From Brevibacillus antibioticus (GTDB lineage: Bacteria; Bacillota; Bacilli; Brevibacillales; Brevibacillaceae): a DNA stretch of 64,000 nucleotides. The stretch's first letter is position 1. Every line of letters starts with the position of its first letter. Shown in pieces: positions 16,808 to 24,871 of the stretch. The DNA is taken from positions 2,251,501 to 2,315,500 of the forward strand of contig NZ_SZNK01000001.1 of NCBI RefSeq assembly GCF_005217615.1. The letters run 5' to 3'. The notes under the pieces are model-generated. The model was given only the letters and a program-made list of their open reading frames with translations. It was not told the origin of the DNA and did not search any database. Position numbers and translations under genes: made by a program.

Positions 16808-19597
16808 TTATTTATCGATCTCGATATCGCTATCGTATTCTTCACTACTTTCATAATCTTGTTCGAAATCACTTTCATCCGTGTCTTGATCCTCCATGTC
16901 ATCCTCGTCCGTGTACTCATCTTCCATGTCTTCATCTTCCACGTATTCATCACCCGAATCTTCGTCTTCCTCTTCCTCATCTTCCACGTCTTCATCATCC
17001 GTATCCTCGTCTTCCATGTCCTCATCTTCCACGTATTCATCATCCGTATCCTCATCATCATTTATGTCTTCCTCTTCAAAGTCGTGCTCTTCCTCGACTT
17101 CTTCTGCCTCCGGTTGTTCCCTCTCTGTTGACCATTCCAACATTTCGTGTGGGACATCCACTCCTTTTACTCCAATCCCGATCCAGTGAATGACACCAGT
17201 TGCTTCCTGCCCCTCTTGATTGCGAAATACCGTGATGATTGCGGAAGTCCTTTTCGTGTATTTGAGCGCCGTATAAATCCCCGGTTGATTTGTCATCGCC
17301 ACCATACAATAATGTGTATCCGCATAAGGCTGTGGCAATCGAACGGTCACATCTGTAGACTTGCTTGAAGCAGAAAGTCGGAAGGGGACGAAACCGAATT
17401 GTTGCAAGGTTACTCCTATATGATTATGCGTCTCAATGACCGGAAAGGATAATTTCTCAGCATCAATGGACTGATTCGCAATGTGATGCGTAGTGACCGC
17501 TTTGGACGCAATTTTAGAACCGGTCACGGAATCCTCTGCCAGTTTTTCCTGCGTAATGATCCGGTTTTGCAGATGCTGTTCGGTTATGCTCTTGCTAACA
17601 AGATGATTTCCTTTGAGCGTCCCTTCCTTAATATGAGTTCCATCCAAGCTGCCTTTTATGACATGAGCACCATGAACGGAATGGCTATCCAGCTTGCTCG
17701 CATCAATGCTTTGATCCGCTATTTTCTCTCGAGTGACACTGCCGTCCTGTATTTTATCCTTGGAAATGGAGTTACCCTGGAGATGGTCCGCTTGAATGAT
17801 GTGACTGTTGAGATGTGTAGATGAAATTGCTTTTTCCGCTATCTTTTCCCCCGTGACGGCTGATCTGCCCAGATGACGTGTCTTGATCGCATCTTTGGCT
17901 ATTTTGGGCGCTGTGATGACAGCATCTCCAAGCTTGCTTGTCGTAATGCTTAGATCTGAAATTTTATCTGTGGAAACAGATTCCGGAGCCAATTTTGAGG
18001 TGGTCACCAAATGGTCATGCAGATGCTGGGTCTGGATGATGTACTCGCGTAGATGATTGCCCCCAATGATTCTGTCAGTCAAATGCTGTTCTTCTACAGA
18101 TCTTCTTGCCAGCTTTTCTGAGCGAATGGTCCCGTCAATCAGATGTCGTGAACTTACGCTCTCATCGAGCAAGTGTTGCTCTCCTACACTCCTGTTCGCC
18201 AATTTGTCGGTAGTGATAGCCTTATCAGCTATCTTGGCTGAAGTAATTTGTTGGTCCCCAATTTTTTTAGCCGTCAGCAATCCGTCTTGCAAGTGACTTG
18301 ACAGGACACTGCCAGCTTGTAAATGTGTACTGCCGATTGATTCTTTGGCGAGCTTTTCTGCCGTGACACTGTTGTTGTCCAAATGCTCAGTCAATATCGC
18401 ATATGGCCCCACTTTATCACTGGTCACCGCTTCTGGATGTATATGCTGGCTATAAATGGCCTGAAATGCAATGTGATGATCCGTGATGCAGCCAGCACTA
18501 ATGTTACTGCCATCGATTAGCTCTTCCGTGAGATGATGATGGTAAATAGAGCCTTCACGAATATGTTGAGACTCAATTGCATCTTCATCTATCTTCGTCG
18601 AAGTTACTGCTCCGTCGCGTACTTTATCACCTGTGACAGCTCCATCCTCAAGCTTCACTGTGTTGATCACATAATTGGCGAGATTACTTGTTTGAATGGT
18701 CCCCATCTTTATTTTTTCTGAGGTAATCGATTGATCCTGGATCAACTCATTCGTGATAGCTTGCTCCTGAATATGCTTGCTCTGGATCGAGTGGTCGGCA
18801 AATTTCATCGAGTCGATGGTTTTATCGGCTAACTTCTCGGAAGTAATGCTATGATTGATCAATTTTTGCGCGGAAATCGAATAATCCTGCAAATGCTCGC
18901 CGCTTACGATTCCCTGCCCCAGATGATCCCTCTGTACCGCATGCGGTGCGAGTTTGGTGGTCGTTACGCTCTTGTCCGCGAGTTTACTGCTGTCCACGGC
19001 ATAATCCTTTAAAATCGAATTATCCACGGCGCCTTGCTTAATCTTGGACGCGTCAATGGCACGGTTCGCAATTTTTTCTGTTGTCACCGATTGGTCTGTC
19101 AAGTCGTCTGTATAGACAAAAGATTGGACACGATCATCATTTCGGTCTTTGATGACCTTCGAATAAAAGTTCGGATTGGTAGGTGAGCTTTGTTTGGGGG
19201 ATGCATTTTGTTTGGAAGATACGTTCTGTTTCGAAGATACGTTTTGTTTGGAAGATGTATCCTGCTTGGAAGTTGTATCCTGTTTGGAAGTTGTATCTTG
19301 TCTGGAAGTTGAATCCTGTCTGGAAGTTAAATCCTGTCTTGAAAACGAGTCCTGCTTGGAGGATAGGTCCTGCTTGGGTACTTTGGGAATCGGTTGTTGT
19401 TGCTCTTTCGATGTGGCAGCAGGGATGGGCGGTATTCTGTGACTGCTCTCCAAATGACTTTCAAGCAGATTTAATTCGAGGTCTTCCATCCACTCCCGAT
19501 CGGGTGATGATGTATATGAGAGCGGTAACTCGTGCATGGTCTGCCTAAAGGTTTTGCTCAGACCTTTGTTTGCTTTTCGCCGGTTCACATTGGCCAT
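16808..19597 (-). CDS. Decapeptide-repeat protein with hexapeptide-repeat N-region and acidic tail
   Basis: A 929-residue protein with a modular plan. Residues 1-74 are a basic then mixed N-terminus without signal peptide. Residues 75-140 are eleven hexapeptides of the form [K/R]Q[D/N]xxS. Residues 170-719 are 55 decapeptides in perfect register with consensus [SA][IV]TxxK[LI]xDx, the sixth residue often being His. Residues 720-812 form a small domain (NHIGVTLQQFGFVPF to HWIGIGVKG) that resembles the C-terminal WIAG-tail domain of Paenibacillaceae repeat proteins, from memory. Residues 813-929 are an acidic tail of Asp and Glu with Tyr, Val and Met. Similar short repeats occur in phage-tail-like fibres, so a long fibrous beta-structure is likely. 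AAGGAG lies five bases before the ATG. Function unknown; surface or spore appendage is inference. Confidence 0.85.
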   Translation of the reverse strand: MANVNRRKANKGLSKTFRQTMHELPLSYTSSPDREWMEDLELNLLESHLESSHRIPPIPAATSKEQQQPIPKVPKQDLSSKQDSFSRQDLTSRQDSTSRQDTTSKQDTTSKQDTSSKQNVSSKQNVSSKQNASPKQSSPTNPNFYSKVIKDRNDDRVQSFVYTDDLTDQSVTTEKIANRAIDASKIKQGAVDNSILKDYAVDSSKLADKSVTTTKLAPHAVQRDHLGQGIVSGEHLQDYSISAQKLINHSITSEKLADKTIDSMKFADHSIQSKHIQEQAITNELIQDQSITSEKIKMGTIQTSNLANYVINTVKLEDGAVTGDKVRDGAVTSTKIDEDAIESQHIREGSIYHHHLTEELIDGSNISAGCITDHHIAFQAIYSQHIHPEAVTSDKVGPYAILTEHLDNNSVTAEKLAKESIGSTHLQAGSVLSSHLQDGLLTAKKIGDQQITSAKIADKAITTDKLANRSVGEQHLLDESVSSRHLIDGTIRSEKLARRSVEEQHLTDRIIGGNHLREYIIQTQHLHDHLVTTSKLAPESVSTDKISDLSITTSKLGDAVITAPKIAKDAIKTRHLGRSAVTGEKIAEKAISSTHLNSHIIQADHLQGNSISKDKIQDGSVTREKIADQSIDASKLDSHSVHGAHVIKGSLDGTHIKEGTLKGNHLVSKSITEQHLQNRIITQEKLAEDSVTGSKIASKAVTTHHIANQSIDAEKLSFPVIETHNHIGVTLQQFGFVPFRLSASSKSTDVTVRLPQPYADTHYCMVAMTNQPGIYTALKYTKRTSAIITVFRNQEGQEATGVIHWIGIGVKGVDVPHEMLEWSTEREQPEAEEVEEEHDFEEEDINDDEDTDDEYVEDEDMEDEDTDDEDVEDEEEEDEDSGDEYVEDEDMEDEYTDEDDMEDQDTDESDFEQDYESSEEYDSDIEIDK
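16811..17161 (-). repeat. DNA encoding the repetitive acidic tail
   Basis: Encodes residues 813-929 of the repeat protein. The blocks DEYVEDEDMEDE recur twice, and GAC/GAG/GAT/GAA codons make up most of the stretch, giving a strongly biased tcttcat/tcttcc composition on the plus strand. It is likely prone to length change. Confidence 0.7.
17441..19090 (-). repeat. 55 tandem 30-bp units encoding decapeptides
   Basis: Encodes residues 170-719 of the repeat protein. Unit length is constant at 30 bp with no insertion or deletion, while DNA sequence between units has diverged. Protein consensus is [SA][IV]TxxK[LI]xDx; units with Lys at position 6 tend to end in AD/AN, and those with His often have HL or HI. 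Confidence 0.85.
19178..19375 (-). repeat. Eleven 18-bp repeats encoding hexapeptides
   Basis: Encodes residues 75-140 of the repeat protein as units of the form [K/R]Q[D/N]xxS. Unlike the decapeptide region, the DNA units are nearly identical, which points to recent expansion and possible strain-to-strain length variation. Confidence 0.8.
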
Positions 19598-19724
19598 AGG
19601 GTCTCCTTGCCTCCTGATTTCATTCCCGTATCACTTTTGTAGGATATTCATCCATTTCCCTATTTGGCACCGTGTCTACAAAATTGTTTCATCCTTATTG
19701 GCCTAAGCTGCCAGCAAACGCAAG

Positions 19725-19766
19725 AAGAACCTGCTTCGCCAACTCTTTCATTGGCTAGCAGGTTCT
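19725..19766. terminator. Terminator after the FtsH-like gene
   Basis: A long stem of about 16 bp with one internal mismatch region (19725-19741 with 19751-19766), 11 bases after the stop. It is followed by T-rich sequence on both strands, so it could act in both directions. Confidence 0.75.
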
Positions 19767-19776
19767 TTTTCTTCAT

Positions 19777-21288
19777 CTATACGGCAACTTCTTCTTTCGT
19801 TTGTAACAAAAGCGTCCTGAACTCATCACCTTGCAGAACTTCCGCTTCCAACAATGTATACAAGCCCGTTTGGAATACAGAGTCATACTGTCTCAAAAGA
19901 TTGCGAGTTTCTACGAGCAATCCTTCCAGCAGACGCTCAACCTCGTCATGAATCCGATTCTTATCCACGTACTGCAAATGTACAATCCCCAACTCGGACA
20001 TACCGCTTTGTACAATTTCCTGTGCCATTCCCAACGCTTGCTCGAAGTCATTCTTCGATCCAGTACTACGCCCACCGTAGTAGATTTCCTCCGCTACAGC
20101 TCCCCCTAGGCTAACCATGATTTGCTTCTCCATCGCTTCCTTGGTATACAGATAGCGGTCTTCCATTGGATTTTGTCGTACGTATCCTAATGCTTTGCCA
20201 CGTGGACTCAGCGTGACCTGCGAAACAGAGCCTGGTCGCACGCTCTCACTGACAATGGCATGTCCCAATTCATGGAGAGCAACGCGCTTCTTCTCTTCCT
20301 CTGATGCTTGACGGTCTACCTTTTCTCCGAGCATGACCTTGTCTACGGCATAGCCAAAATGCTTCGCAGTGATCTTATCCTGACGGTCGCGCATGGCGTA
20401 AATAGCTGCTTCATTCGCTACACTTTCCAGCTGCGCGCCAGAGAATCCGAATGTCTCCTGTGCCACTTTATCCAGTGTGACGTCCTCGCCTAGCGGTTTA
20501 TTGGCCGTATGAATGGTCAAAATCTGCTCGCGCGCTGGCTTGTCTGGAAGATCAACGCTAATATGACGGTCAAAACGACCAGGACGCAATAGCGCTGCGT
20601 CGAGCATGTCCTTCCGGTTCGTAGCTGCCATGACTAAAATCCTCGGCTTGTCGGTCGTAGCTACACCATCCATCTCCGTCAACAGTTGATTCAGGGTTTG
20701 ATCGTATTCACGCTGCTGTTGACCGTCCCTTTTTCCACCGACGACATCGATCTCATCGATAAAAATAATCGCGCTGTCTTGCCCATTTTTCTCTGCTAAT
20801 GCCTTGGCTTCTTGAAACAATTCACGGACGCGTTGTGCACCAACACCGACGTACATCTCGACAAACTGCGAACCTGACGCCGCAACAAAGGCAGAATTTG
20901 TATAGTTCGCTGCCGCTTTCGCCATCAGTGTCTTACCCGTACCAGGAGGACCTGTCAATAGAACACCTTTTATCGGGCGAATTCCGTACTGCTCAATTTT
21001 GTCCTTATACACGAGAAAATCAAGCGATTCCTTCAGTTCTTTTTTGGCGCGTTCCTGTCCACCGATATCGGCAAACTGCACGTCCGATTTCGGCAACTCA
21101 TGCTTGTTTGCTTTTCTTTTCCCACCGAGGGCGACATTCCCGCCTTGTCCATTTTGCTGACGGATGACCAGAAAGTAAATCGCTCCCAGTACGGCTCCGA
21201 ACACCACGAATGGCGTAATGTTTACGCCTAGAAAAACAAGAAAAACCAACAGGGCAGGTACGATGCCGATCAGTACTTCCTTACGCAC
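19777..21288 (-). CDS. Short FtsH-like membrane AAA+ zinc protease
   Basis: A 503-residue ATP-dependent metalloprotease of the FtsH family, clearly shorter than normal FtsH (about 600-660). Two membrane segments (about residues 5-23 and 26-43) are joined by only two or three residues, so the usual outside domain of about 75 residues is missing. The AAA module is complete: Walker A GPPGTGKT (113-120), pore motif MYVGVG (about 145-150), Walker B IIFIDE (174-179), second region of homology with RPGRFDR (235-241). The zinc site is HELGH (339-343; most FtsH have HEAGH) with the third-ligand Asp near 414. It starts at GTG with GAGG nine bases upstream and overlaps the preceding gene by eight bases. 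Probably a second, specialised FtsH. Confidence 0.9.
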   Translation of the reverse strand: MRKEVLIGIVPALLVFLVFLGVNITPFVVFGAVLGAIYFLVIRQQNGQGGNVALGGKRKANKHELPKSDVQFADIGGQERAKKELKESLDFLVYKDKIEQYGIRPIKGVLLTGPPGTGKTLMAKAAANYTNSAFVAASGSQFVEMYVGVGAQRVRELFQEAKALAEKNGQDSAIIFIDEIDVVGGKRDGQQQREYDQTLNQLLTEMDGVATTDKPRILVMAATNRKDMLDAALLRPGRFDRHISVDLPDKPAREQILTIHTANKPLGEDVTLDKVAQETFGFSGAQLESVANEAAIYAMRDRQDKITAKHFGYAVDKVMLGEKVDRQASEEEKKRVALHELGHAIVSESVRPGSVSQVTLSPRGKALGYVRQNPMEDRYLYTKEAMEKQIMVSLGGAVAEEIYYGGRSTGSKNDFEQALGMAQEIVQSGMSELGIVHLQYVDKNRIHDEVERLLEGLLVETRNLLRQYDSVFQTGLYTLLEAEVLQGDEFRTLLLQTKEEVAV

Positions 21289-21808
21289 GTGCCGTCACCT
21301 CTTTTTCAATCGAACGGGGGATGATGGTGTAAAAATCCTCCGTTCCTTTTTTCAAGTAAACATAAATGTTCTTGTCATCCATCAATGCAGATGCTTTGTC
21401 CAGCTGATTCCCCTTCTTCCATTGCTCCACGAGAGCTGGAATGCGGCTATATTCATGCAACTCCACAGCTTCTGTAAACACAAATTGACCACTCTGCCAA
21501 ATATCGTTCATCGCTGTCGACTGATTGTCGATATCAATGACCACTTCTTTTTCGCCTGCGATCTTTTGTGTTTCCGTTAGCAGATTGCGATATTCTGCTG
21601 GAAATGCGTCTGGTTTTGTAACAGTTACATCTATTTGAATTTTATCTTTGCTGATATCCAAATTACCCAATGTGGCGGACTGCATTTGTCCAATTTCTGC
21701 ACGGATCGGCTCCTCGATCTCCATCTTTTGATACAAGAACCATCCTCCGAACAGGAGTGCCAAGGTTGCCACCAAAGATAATCCAATCGCGCTCTTTTTC
21801 AACTGCAC
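21281..21808 (-). CDS. Single-pass membrane protein coupled to the FtsH-like protease
   Basis: A 175-residue protein I do not recognise by family. A basic start (VQLKKS) is followed by one membrane helix (about residues 6-24), then an outside domain of about 150 residues with alternating beta and alpha pattern (KIQIDVTVTKPDAF, EKEVVIDIDNQS, NIYVYLKKG). It has no cysteines or obvious catalytic motif. The start is the GTG at 21808 with GGGGGGAG five bases upstream. Its stop overlaps the FtsH-like start by eight bases, so the two proteins are made together. It may act as the outside domain or adaptor that the shortened protease lacks; this is inference from size, topology and coupling. Confidence 0.75.
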   Translation of the reverse strand: MQLKKSAIGLSLVATLALLFGGWFLYQKMEIEEPIRAEIGQMQSATLGNLDISKDKIQIDVTVTKPDAFPAEYRNLLTETQKIAGEKEVVIDIDNQSTAMNDIWQSGQFVFTEAVELHEYSRIPALVEQWKKGNQLDKASALMDDKNIYVYLKKGTEDFYTIIPRSIEKEVTARA

Positions 21809-21860
21809 GGCTACTCCCCCCATAAATATCGTTCTCGTTTTCTCTCTCTGCAACATCCAC

Positions 21861-21882
21861 AGTATATCACATGAGTATATCA
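21861..21882 (-). promoter_or_regulatory. Candidate promoter of the FtsH-like pair
   Basis: Two direct copies of TGATATACT (minus strand, 21861-21869 and 21874-21882) lie 50-75 bases upstream of the GTG. Each fits an extended -10 (TGnTATACT). No convincing -35 was seen for either, so only the -10 part is supported. Confidence 0.4.
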
Positions 21883-21914
21883 ATTTCTTATACAGATGTT
21901 GGATGCAATGCCAA

Positions 21915-21945
21915 ACAGGCCTTCTCCCATCAGGAAAAGGCCTGT
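21915..21945 (-). terminator. Terminator after ypmB
   Basis: A perfect 9-bp GC-rich stem (21915-21923 with 21937-21945) 16 bases after the ypmB stop, followed on the minus strand by only TTTGG, so it is probably of moderate strength. Confidence 0.6.
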
Positions 21946-21960
21946 CGTTATGCTAGCGTC

Positions 21961-22440
21961 TTAGGTTGGTGCGAGCACGTATGAGGTTAACAGAGCGCCA
22001 GTGAATAGATCATAATGAATGTAGTGAAAACGACCGTCTTTGTCTTTGACAGTGACTTCCCAAAATTTCTTATCGTTTTCGAGACCAGGGACTAAATGAG
22101 TGATCTCCGATTGCGGGAAGGACTTGTAAACCGCCTCTTCTACATTCTTTTTCGGAACAGCAAGATCCATTCGATCGAAGCTAACCTTCTGATCGCTCAT
22201 CCAAGCTACAACTTGTGTCCCGGCCTTGTTTTTCCCAATGACGACAGCGTAGCTCTCCTTGCCTCGATATTCATCAATGGATTCAATCTCCGTGATCGTC
22301 GTTCGACCCTGGACCCACTGACGAACGGTCTCCTCAAATTGATTACGCGCTCCTGCTACAGAAGCCGTCAGGTGATAGGCGAACCCAGCTCCCGTAAGTA
22401 AAATGACGGCAACGATTGATAGGATAATTCGTACTAACAC
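21961..22440 (-). CDS. ypmB: YpmB-like membrane-anchored protein (DUF5590/PepSY-like)
   Basis: A 159-residue protein with an N-terminal membrane helix (about residues 3-24) and an outside portion made of two PepSY-like alpha-beta units; the last one ends in GRFHYIHYDLFTGALL, typical of YpmB. The function of the family is unknown. It starts at GTG with GGAG ten bases upstream. In B. subtilis ypmB lies between dinG and aspB-asnS. Here it keeps that order, but several other genes separate it from dinG and asnS. It is 29 bases downstream of the 234-residue membrane protein gene, so they form an operon. Confidence 0.8.
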   Translation of the reverse strand: MLVRIILSIVAVILLTGAGFAYHLTASVAGARNQFEETVRQWVQGRTTITEIESIDEYRGKESYAVVIGKNKAGTQVVAWMSDQKVSFDRMDLAVPKKNVEEAVYKSFPQSEITHLVPGLENDKKFWEVTVKDKDGRFHYIHYDLFTGALLTSYVLAPT

Positions 22441-22469
22441 AGCAAAGTAACTCCTTTACGTGGCTGACA

Positions 22470-23174
22470 TTACAATCGGAATCGAAGCTGGTCTCTCTTC
22501 ACTCCAACTGCCGTTTGTATTTGCAAATCCAGCTCCAGTTGACGAAGCTGCCCCGTAGTTGACTCGTACCATAGTTGGTAATTGACTTTCATTCCGTTCG
22601 TTACGTTCGAAGTCAAATCGTGAAGAGGGAAGGATGGACCTAGCCACATCGATAGTAGCGAAGAGACTTGCTCAGGTGGGACCACTATCCGATATCCACT
22701 CCATCCTTGCCCTGTAGTATCTTCGAGGCGTTGTGGACTAACCGATTGCAAAACTCCCTTGAGTAATACTGCGTGCTCATACGGGGTGAACATCGCATAC
22801 GGCAGTGCAGCATGATCCTGTATCTGACCATCCATTCGCAGCGATACTGGCTGCCCATCTTTTCTGGCTATTTCGAGCTGGTGGCCACCGATTTCTCCTA
22901 CGAGCTGAAATTGCTCATTTTGATATCGCCCATGCAAGGTCTGATTCTGCATGTATACCAGAAATGAACGTGCCTCGTCCTTCGTGATCTGCTCCAAAAG
23001 CTCCGCTACCATCGTCGCCGTCTTCTCTGTCCCTGCTGTTTGTTTGACCGCAGAAGCTGTATCTATGCTGCCTGTATTGGCAGATCGACTTACTGTCCCC
23101 AATACAATCCCGAGAAGAAATAGACCGAGTAGGATAGGAATGAGCCACCACAGCATTCTAGGCCGGATGTACAT
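22470..23174 (-). CDS. Membrane-anchored protein of unknown function
   Basis: A 234-residue protein with a single N-terminal membrane helix (about residues 8-28, LWWLIPILLGLFLLGIVLGT) and an outside domain. The domain pattern, including LRMDGQIQDHAALPYAMF and VNYQLWYESTTGQLRQLELDLQIQ near the C-terminus, looks like a beta-rich fold such as those in secreted lipoprotein-type sensors. I do not recognise a family. GGGGGG precedes the ATG by five bases. It precedes ypmB by 29 bases. The two may work together at the outside of the membrane, by inference. Confidence 0.75.
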   Translation of the reverse strand: MYIRPRMLWWLIPILLGLFLLGIVLGTVSRSANTGSIDTASAVKQTAGTEKTATMVAELLEQITKDEARSFLVYMQNQTLHGRYQNEQFQLVGEIGGHQLEIARKDGQPVSLRMDGQIQDHAALPYAMFTPYEHAVLLKGVLQSVSPQRLEDTTGQGWSGYRIVVPPEQVSSLLSMWLGPSFPLHDLTSNVTNGMKVNYQLWYESTTGQLRQLELDLQIQTAVGVKRDQLRFRL

Positions 23175-23307
23175 GTCGTCCCCCCTGTCCCGTTTTTGTC
23201 TTTAGCCTATGCTATACGGGAAGGTTTTAGAACGACACGGAAAACTTGCTAATCATAGCTTAAGGTTGGGCGGTCATACTACACATACACCCCGAGGAGG
23301 TGAGCGC

Positions 23308-23487
23308 GTGACATCTTCGCAACAAACCACATCTCCTGACATACTTGGGTTTCTGTTACAGGAATACCGCGTCTCCTGGGCAGGATTGTCGTCTCCCTTG
23401 CGTCAATGGTCGCACACACCCACTCTTCATTTTCGCCATCATCTCCTGACAAAAGCTGTGGCAAAAATGAACAACGGAACGTCGTAG
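23308..23487 (+). CDS. Small protein of 59 residues on the plus strand
   Basis: A GTG start preceded at seven bases by a very strong ribosome site (GAGGAGG), reading VTSSQQTTSPDILGFLL and ending in KMNNGTS. It has no signal peptide, Cys or recognised motif; it is rich in His, Leu and Ser. It runs divergently from the 234-residue protein and convergently to the deaminase gene. An intrinsic terminator with T-run on the plus strand follows 35 bases after the stop, which supports a real plus-strand transcript. No clear promoter was found; CATACTA at 23275 could be part of a sporulation-type -10. Function unknown. Confidence 0.45.
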   Translation: MTSSQQTTSPDILGFLLQEYRVSWAGLSSPLRQWSHTPTLHFRHHLLTKAVAKMNNGTS

Positions 23488-23522
23488 TATCCAATTCCCC
23501 TACCTACACCTACACTGCCTTA

Positions 23523-23552
23523 CTCCTGTCCCCCACCTGACAGGAGCCTTTT
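23523..23552 (+). terminator. Plus-strand terminator after the 59-residue gene
   Basis: A perfect 8-bp stem (23523-23530 with 23539-23546) followed by CCTTTT on the plus strand. On the minus strand there is no T-run, so it serves mainly the plus-strand small gene, although it also lies directly after the deaminase gene. Confidence 0.6.
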
Positions 23553-24855
23553 ACCGTTTTAACGTTTGGAATACGCGGTTCGCTTCGTAAATCGCGCGCT
23601 CCTCATCGATGGTTAACAACTTATGATTACGCATCAAGAATTTACCCGCTACAATCGTATCTTTCACATCTCGTCCATTTGCAGCGTACACCACGTGTGA
23701 AATCGGTTGGTGTGCTGGGTGGAAATGGGCTTGATGGCTATCCAGTACGATCAAGTCAGCTTGCTTGCCTACTTCAATGCTTCCGAGTGTTTCCTCTTGG
23801 AATACCCCTTCTGCACCATAACGAGTAGCCATGCGAAGGGCTTCCTCTGCTGGAACCGCTACTGGATCGTTGTTTACACCTTTGTGCAGAATCGCAGCGA
23901 GTTTCAATTCCTCAAACAAATTCAAATTGTTGTTGCTTGCCGAGCTGTCAGTACCCAATGATACGCTTACGCCTTTTGCCAACATTTTCGGAACTGGCGC
24001 AACACCACTAGCCAGCTTCAGGTTGCTCACTACATTATGAGAAACTCTCACGTTGTATTTTGCCAAAATGTCGATTTCTTCATCCGTTAGGTGAACAGCG
24101 TGCGCGACGAGTGTTGGGCGATTGAACATGCCCAGCTTTTCCAAATGAGCGACTGGGCGCAGTCCGTAGTCCTTCTCGTTTTGACCGACTTCCCAAGCGG
24201 TTTCAGACATATGGATATGAAGCGGCAAGGACAACTCATCGGCTTTTTCGATAATTTGGGTAATAAATTCTGGCGAGCAGGTGTACGGCGCATGCGGTGC
24301 CATCATGACGGTAATACGCCCGTCTGCCTGATTGTGCCATTCTTTTGCAAAAAGAGTCGCGTCTTTCAGCTTTGTTTGACGTTCTTCTTCGGAACACAAA
24401 CCGATCATCCCTCGGCAAAGGCGGGCACGCATTCCAGCTGCATCGACTTCCTTCGCCACAACATCCATATGATCATACATATCCACAAATGTTGTGGTTC
24501 CCGTACGAATCATTTCAATAAGCGACAGTTGAGTACCCCATTTTACGGTATCTCCCGTGAATTGCGCCTCTAATGGCCACATTTTGTCTTCCAGCCATTG
24601 TTGCAGCGGCAAATCATCTGCATAACCGCGTAGGAGGGACATACCAGCATGTCCATGCGTGTTGATTAAACCTGGCAGTATGTAATCACCTTTTTGATCG
24701 ATGACTTCATCGTATCCCGCTTCCGACAGGTCCTCAGGAGTTGGGCCCACATACGTAATCTTGTTGCCTTCGAATGCTACGGCACCATCGTAAATAACTT
24801 CATTCGTATCGTTAACGGTAATGACTGTTGCGTGAATGAGGATCGTCTTTTTCAT
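23551..24855 (-). CDS. mtaD: 5'-methylthioadenosine/S-adenosylhomocysteine deaminase (amidohydrolase)
   Basis: A 434-residue zinc-dependent deaminase of the amidohydrolase superfamily, likely converting MTA, SAH or related adenosine compounds to inosine forms. Visible motifs are NTHGHAGMSLLRG (HxH metal ligands, about residues 65-80), HIHMSE, the metal His in LVAHAVHL, and SLGTDSSASNNNLN. The start is the ATG at 24855 with GGAG eight bases upstream; three codons upstream have no ribosome site. It is the last gene of a tightly spaced group dinG, MBL-fold lipoprotein, rex, mtaD. Its exact substrate among adenosine derivatives is not certain. Confidence 0.88.
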   Translation of the reverse strand: MKKTILIHATVITVNDTNEVIYDGAVAFEGNKITYVGPTPEDLSEAGYDEVIDQKGDYILPGLINTHGHAGMSLLRGYADDLPLQQWLEDKMWPLEAQFTGDTVKWGTQLSLIEMIRTGTTTFVDMYDHMDVVAKEVDAAGMRARLCRGMIGLCSEEERQTKLKDATLFAKEWHNQADGRITVMMAPHAPYTCSPEFITQIIEKADELSLPLHIHMSETAWEVGQNEKDYGLRPVAHLEKLGMFNRPTLVAHAVHLTDEEIDILAKYNVRVSHNVVSNLKLASGVAPVPKMLAKGVSVSLGTDSSASNNNLNLFEELKLAAILHKGVNNDPVAVPAEEALRMATRYGAEGVFQEETLGSIEVGKQADLIVLDSHQAHFHPAHQPISHVVYAANGRDVKDTIVAGKFLMRNHKLLTIDEERAIYEANRVFQTLKR

Positions 24856-24871
24856 AGTATACACTCCATTC

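Noticed and set aside
16896-17189. Plus-strand frame of almost only Ser and Thr opposite the acidic tail
   Set aside because: It is the complement of GAG/GAC-rich repeats, not a gene.
17441-19090. CRISPR or other non-coding repeat array
   Set aside because: The 30-bp periodic units are coding, contiguous, without spacers, and diverged at synonymous places.
19598-19680. Sigma-K promoter for the decapeptide-repeat gene
   Set aside because: AATATCCTA resembles the -10 but its first base is wrong and no AC lies at the proper distance.
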